In this document: positions 63,144-64,000 of the stretch, in pieces | Layout of the letters: every line of letters begins with the position of its first letter | Numbering within the stretch: the stretch's first letter is position 1 | NCBI GenBank assembly: GCA_963849095.1 | Contig: CAWKGA010000005.1 | Span: forward strand, 62,001 to 126,000 | DNA: 64,000 nt | Origin: JASHUC01 sp963849095 | GTDB lineage: Bacteria > Pseudomonadota > Gammaproteobacteria > Steroidobacterales > Steroidobacteraceae | Reading direction: 5' to 3' | Made by a program: the position numbers and the translations under genes | Notes under the pieces: model-generated | The model's input: only the letters and a program-made list of their open reading frames with translations | What the model was told of the DNA's origin: nothing | The model's database searches: none

Positions 63144-63242
63144 CGCCGCGATCCGATCGCAGCGAGCCCTCCTGACTCGGATGGACCGCGGGTAGTGCGG
63201 CAGCGTTTTCTCGAAGATCACGAGCGGAAGGGGAGGTCGAGC

Positions 63243-64000
63243 ATGTCCAAGTACCACTATCGTTTCTCCATCGCGCTGGCGACGCTGGCCGCTTGCGCCG
63301 AGGTCGCGAGCGCCGCGGCGCCCGCGCCGCAGTCGGCGGACTGGCCGGCGTACAACCGGACGCTCGCGGGCGATCGGTACTCGCCGCTCGCGGAGATCAC
63401 CACCGCGAATGTCGGGCGACTCAAGTTGCGCTGCGCGTTCACGCTTCCGGAGTTGGTCTCTTTTGAGACTGGGCCAATCGTCGTCGACGGGACAATGTAC
63501 TTCACGACGTTCGAAGGGTCGTACGCGATCGATGCATCGCGCTGCACGGAGAAGTGGAGCCGCCACGACAGGAGTACTGGCCCGCCCGGACTTGCGGTCA
63601 ATCGGGGCTTCGCCTACCTCGATGGGCGGCTCTTCCGGGGTACGGCCGATGCGCATGTGATCGCCCTCGATGCCGCGAACGGTCACGTGCTGTGGGACCG
63701 CGTGCTCGAGGTGGAGGGGCCCGGCGTCTCCATTCCCATGGCACCGATCGCCGCGAACGGCCGCGTATACATTGGCAACGCCGGGGGGGATACGGTCGGC
63801 GTCACCGGGCATGTCTACGCACTCGATGCCCGAGACGGGCACCTCATCTGGCGCTTCGATGTGGTGCCGGCGCATGGATACGCACGCCGCACGTGGACCA
63901 ACTCCCGACTGCCGATCTCGGGCGGTGCATTCTGGACCTCCTTCACGCTCGATGAGGCGAAGGGCATCCTCTATGTCCCTGCCGGAAATCCGGCGCCGGA
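63243..64000 (+). CDS. PQQ-binding beta-propeller dehydrogenase, 3' end outside window
   Basis: Open from ATG 63243 to the right edge (252 codons). GGGGAGG about 10 bases upstream. Signal peptide ending VASAAA. PQQ-propeller repeats appear as WPAYNRTLAGDRYSPLAEIT, VYALDARDGHLIWRF and VIALDAANGHVLW. The typical vicinal Cys pair is not seen in the visible part; a cytochrome domain, if any, would be beyond the edge. It resembles alcohol/sugar PQQ dehydrogenases rather than glucose dehydrogenase. It is the third PQQ-fold gene in the window. Confidence 0.85.
   Translation, partial: MSKYHYRFSIALATLAACAEVASAAAPAPQSADWPAYNRTLAGDRYSPLAEITTANVGRLKLRCAFTLPELVSFETGPIVVDGTMYFTTFEGSYAIDASRCTEKWSRHDRSTGPPGLAVNRGFAYLDGRLFRGTADAHVIALDAANGHVLWDRVLEVEGPGVSIPMAPIAANGRVYIGNAGGDTVGVTGHVYALDARDGHLIWRFDVVPAHGYARRTWTNSRLPISGGAFWTSFTLDEAKGILYVPAGNPAP

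Overview
The window is high-GC proteobacterial DNA, almost certainly from a gammaproteobacterium. Pointers are a GlrK-QseG-GlrR-type trio, an SrkA kinase, a GT9 protein with the gammaproteobacterial-style MRLSAIGD start, TonB-receptor biology and many PQQ dehydrogenases. A Steroidobacter/Nevskia-like lineage is a guess from overall gene content. No rRNA, tRNA, CRISPR array, phage or insertion sequence was recognised. Many starts are GTG or TTG, and genes are often coupled by 4-bp stop/start overlaps.

1-28.9 kb is a surface-glycan locus in several transcription blocks. The minus-strand block 9.0->0 kb carries FkbH, ACP, acyltransferase-3, O-antigen ligase/polymerase, GT2, AsnB-like amidotransferase and a truncated epimerase. 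A divergent plus-strand block at 9.5-15.9 kb carries a cytochrome c-PQQ dehydrogenase, an SGNH-like protein, an MBOAT acyltransferase and a MaoC-ketoreductase fusion. Then follow sugar-nucleotide genes (16-23 kb: C-methyltransferase, epimerases, RmlC-like, DUF4910, RfbF-like, PIG-L), a pyruvyltransferase and glycosyltransferase on the minus strand, an unusual cupin-CheR-like fusion, and a Wzx-type flippase. Directly after it sit a 73-residue VPEID-CTERM-like protein and exosortase E fused to a CPBP protease, a self-contained protein-sorting unit beside the glycan locus.

31-46.8 kb is more housekeeping in nature: glrK-qseG-glrR envelope-stress regulation, galE, srkA, a lipoprotein, a large PAS/GAF/GGDEF/EAL gene broken by one missing G, a methyltransferase, and a coupled envelope operon (YdcF-like, GT2, AI-2E family permease, YkoP-like, GT9).

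46.9-64 kb is metabolic and accessory: a quinohemoprotein alcohol dehydrogenase with a lanthanide-type Asp signature, a convergent TonB receptor, two type-B carboxylesterases (the second frameshifted), LemA-TPM-TPM, a hipBA module with an upstream array of repeated operator-like sites and a frameshifted hipA, NAD-malic enzyme, a GlxA-type regulator, a Phd/PIN toxin-antitoxin pair, and the start of a third PQQ-propeller protein running off the right edge.

Main points of interest are the XrtE/VPEID pair, the possible glycan acylation module (FkbH-ACP, SGNH-MBOAT coupled to a quinohemoprotein, MaoC-KR), the cupin-CheR fusion, the hipBA operator array, and three genes each split by a single-base-type indel (two of them certainly in G runs).
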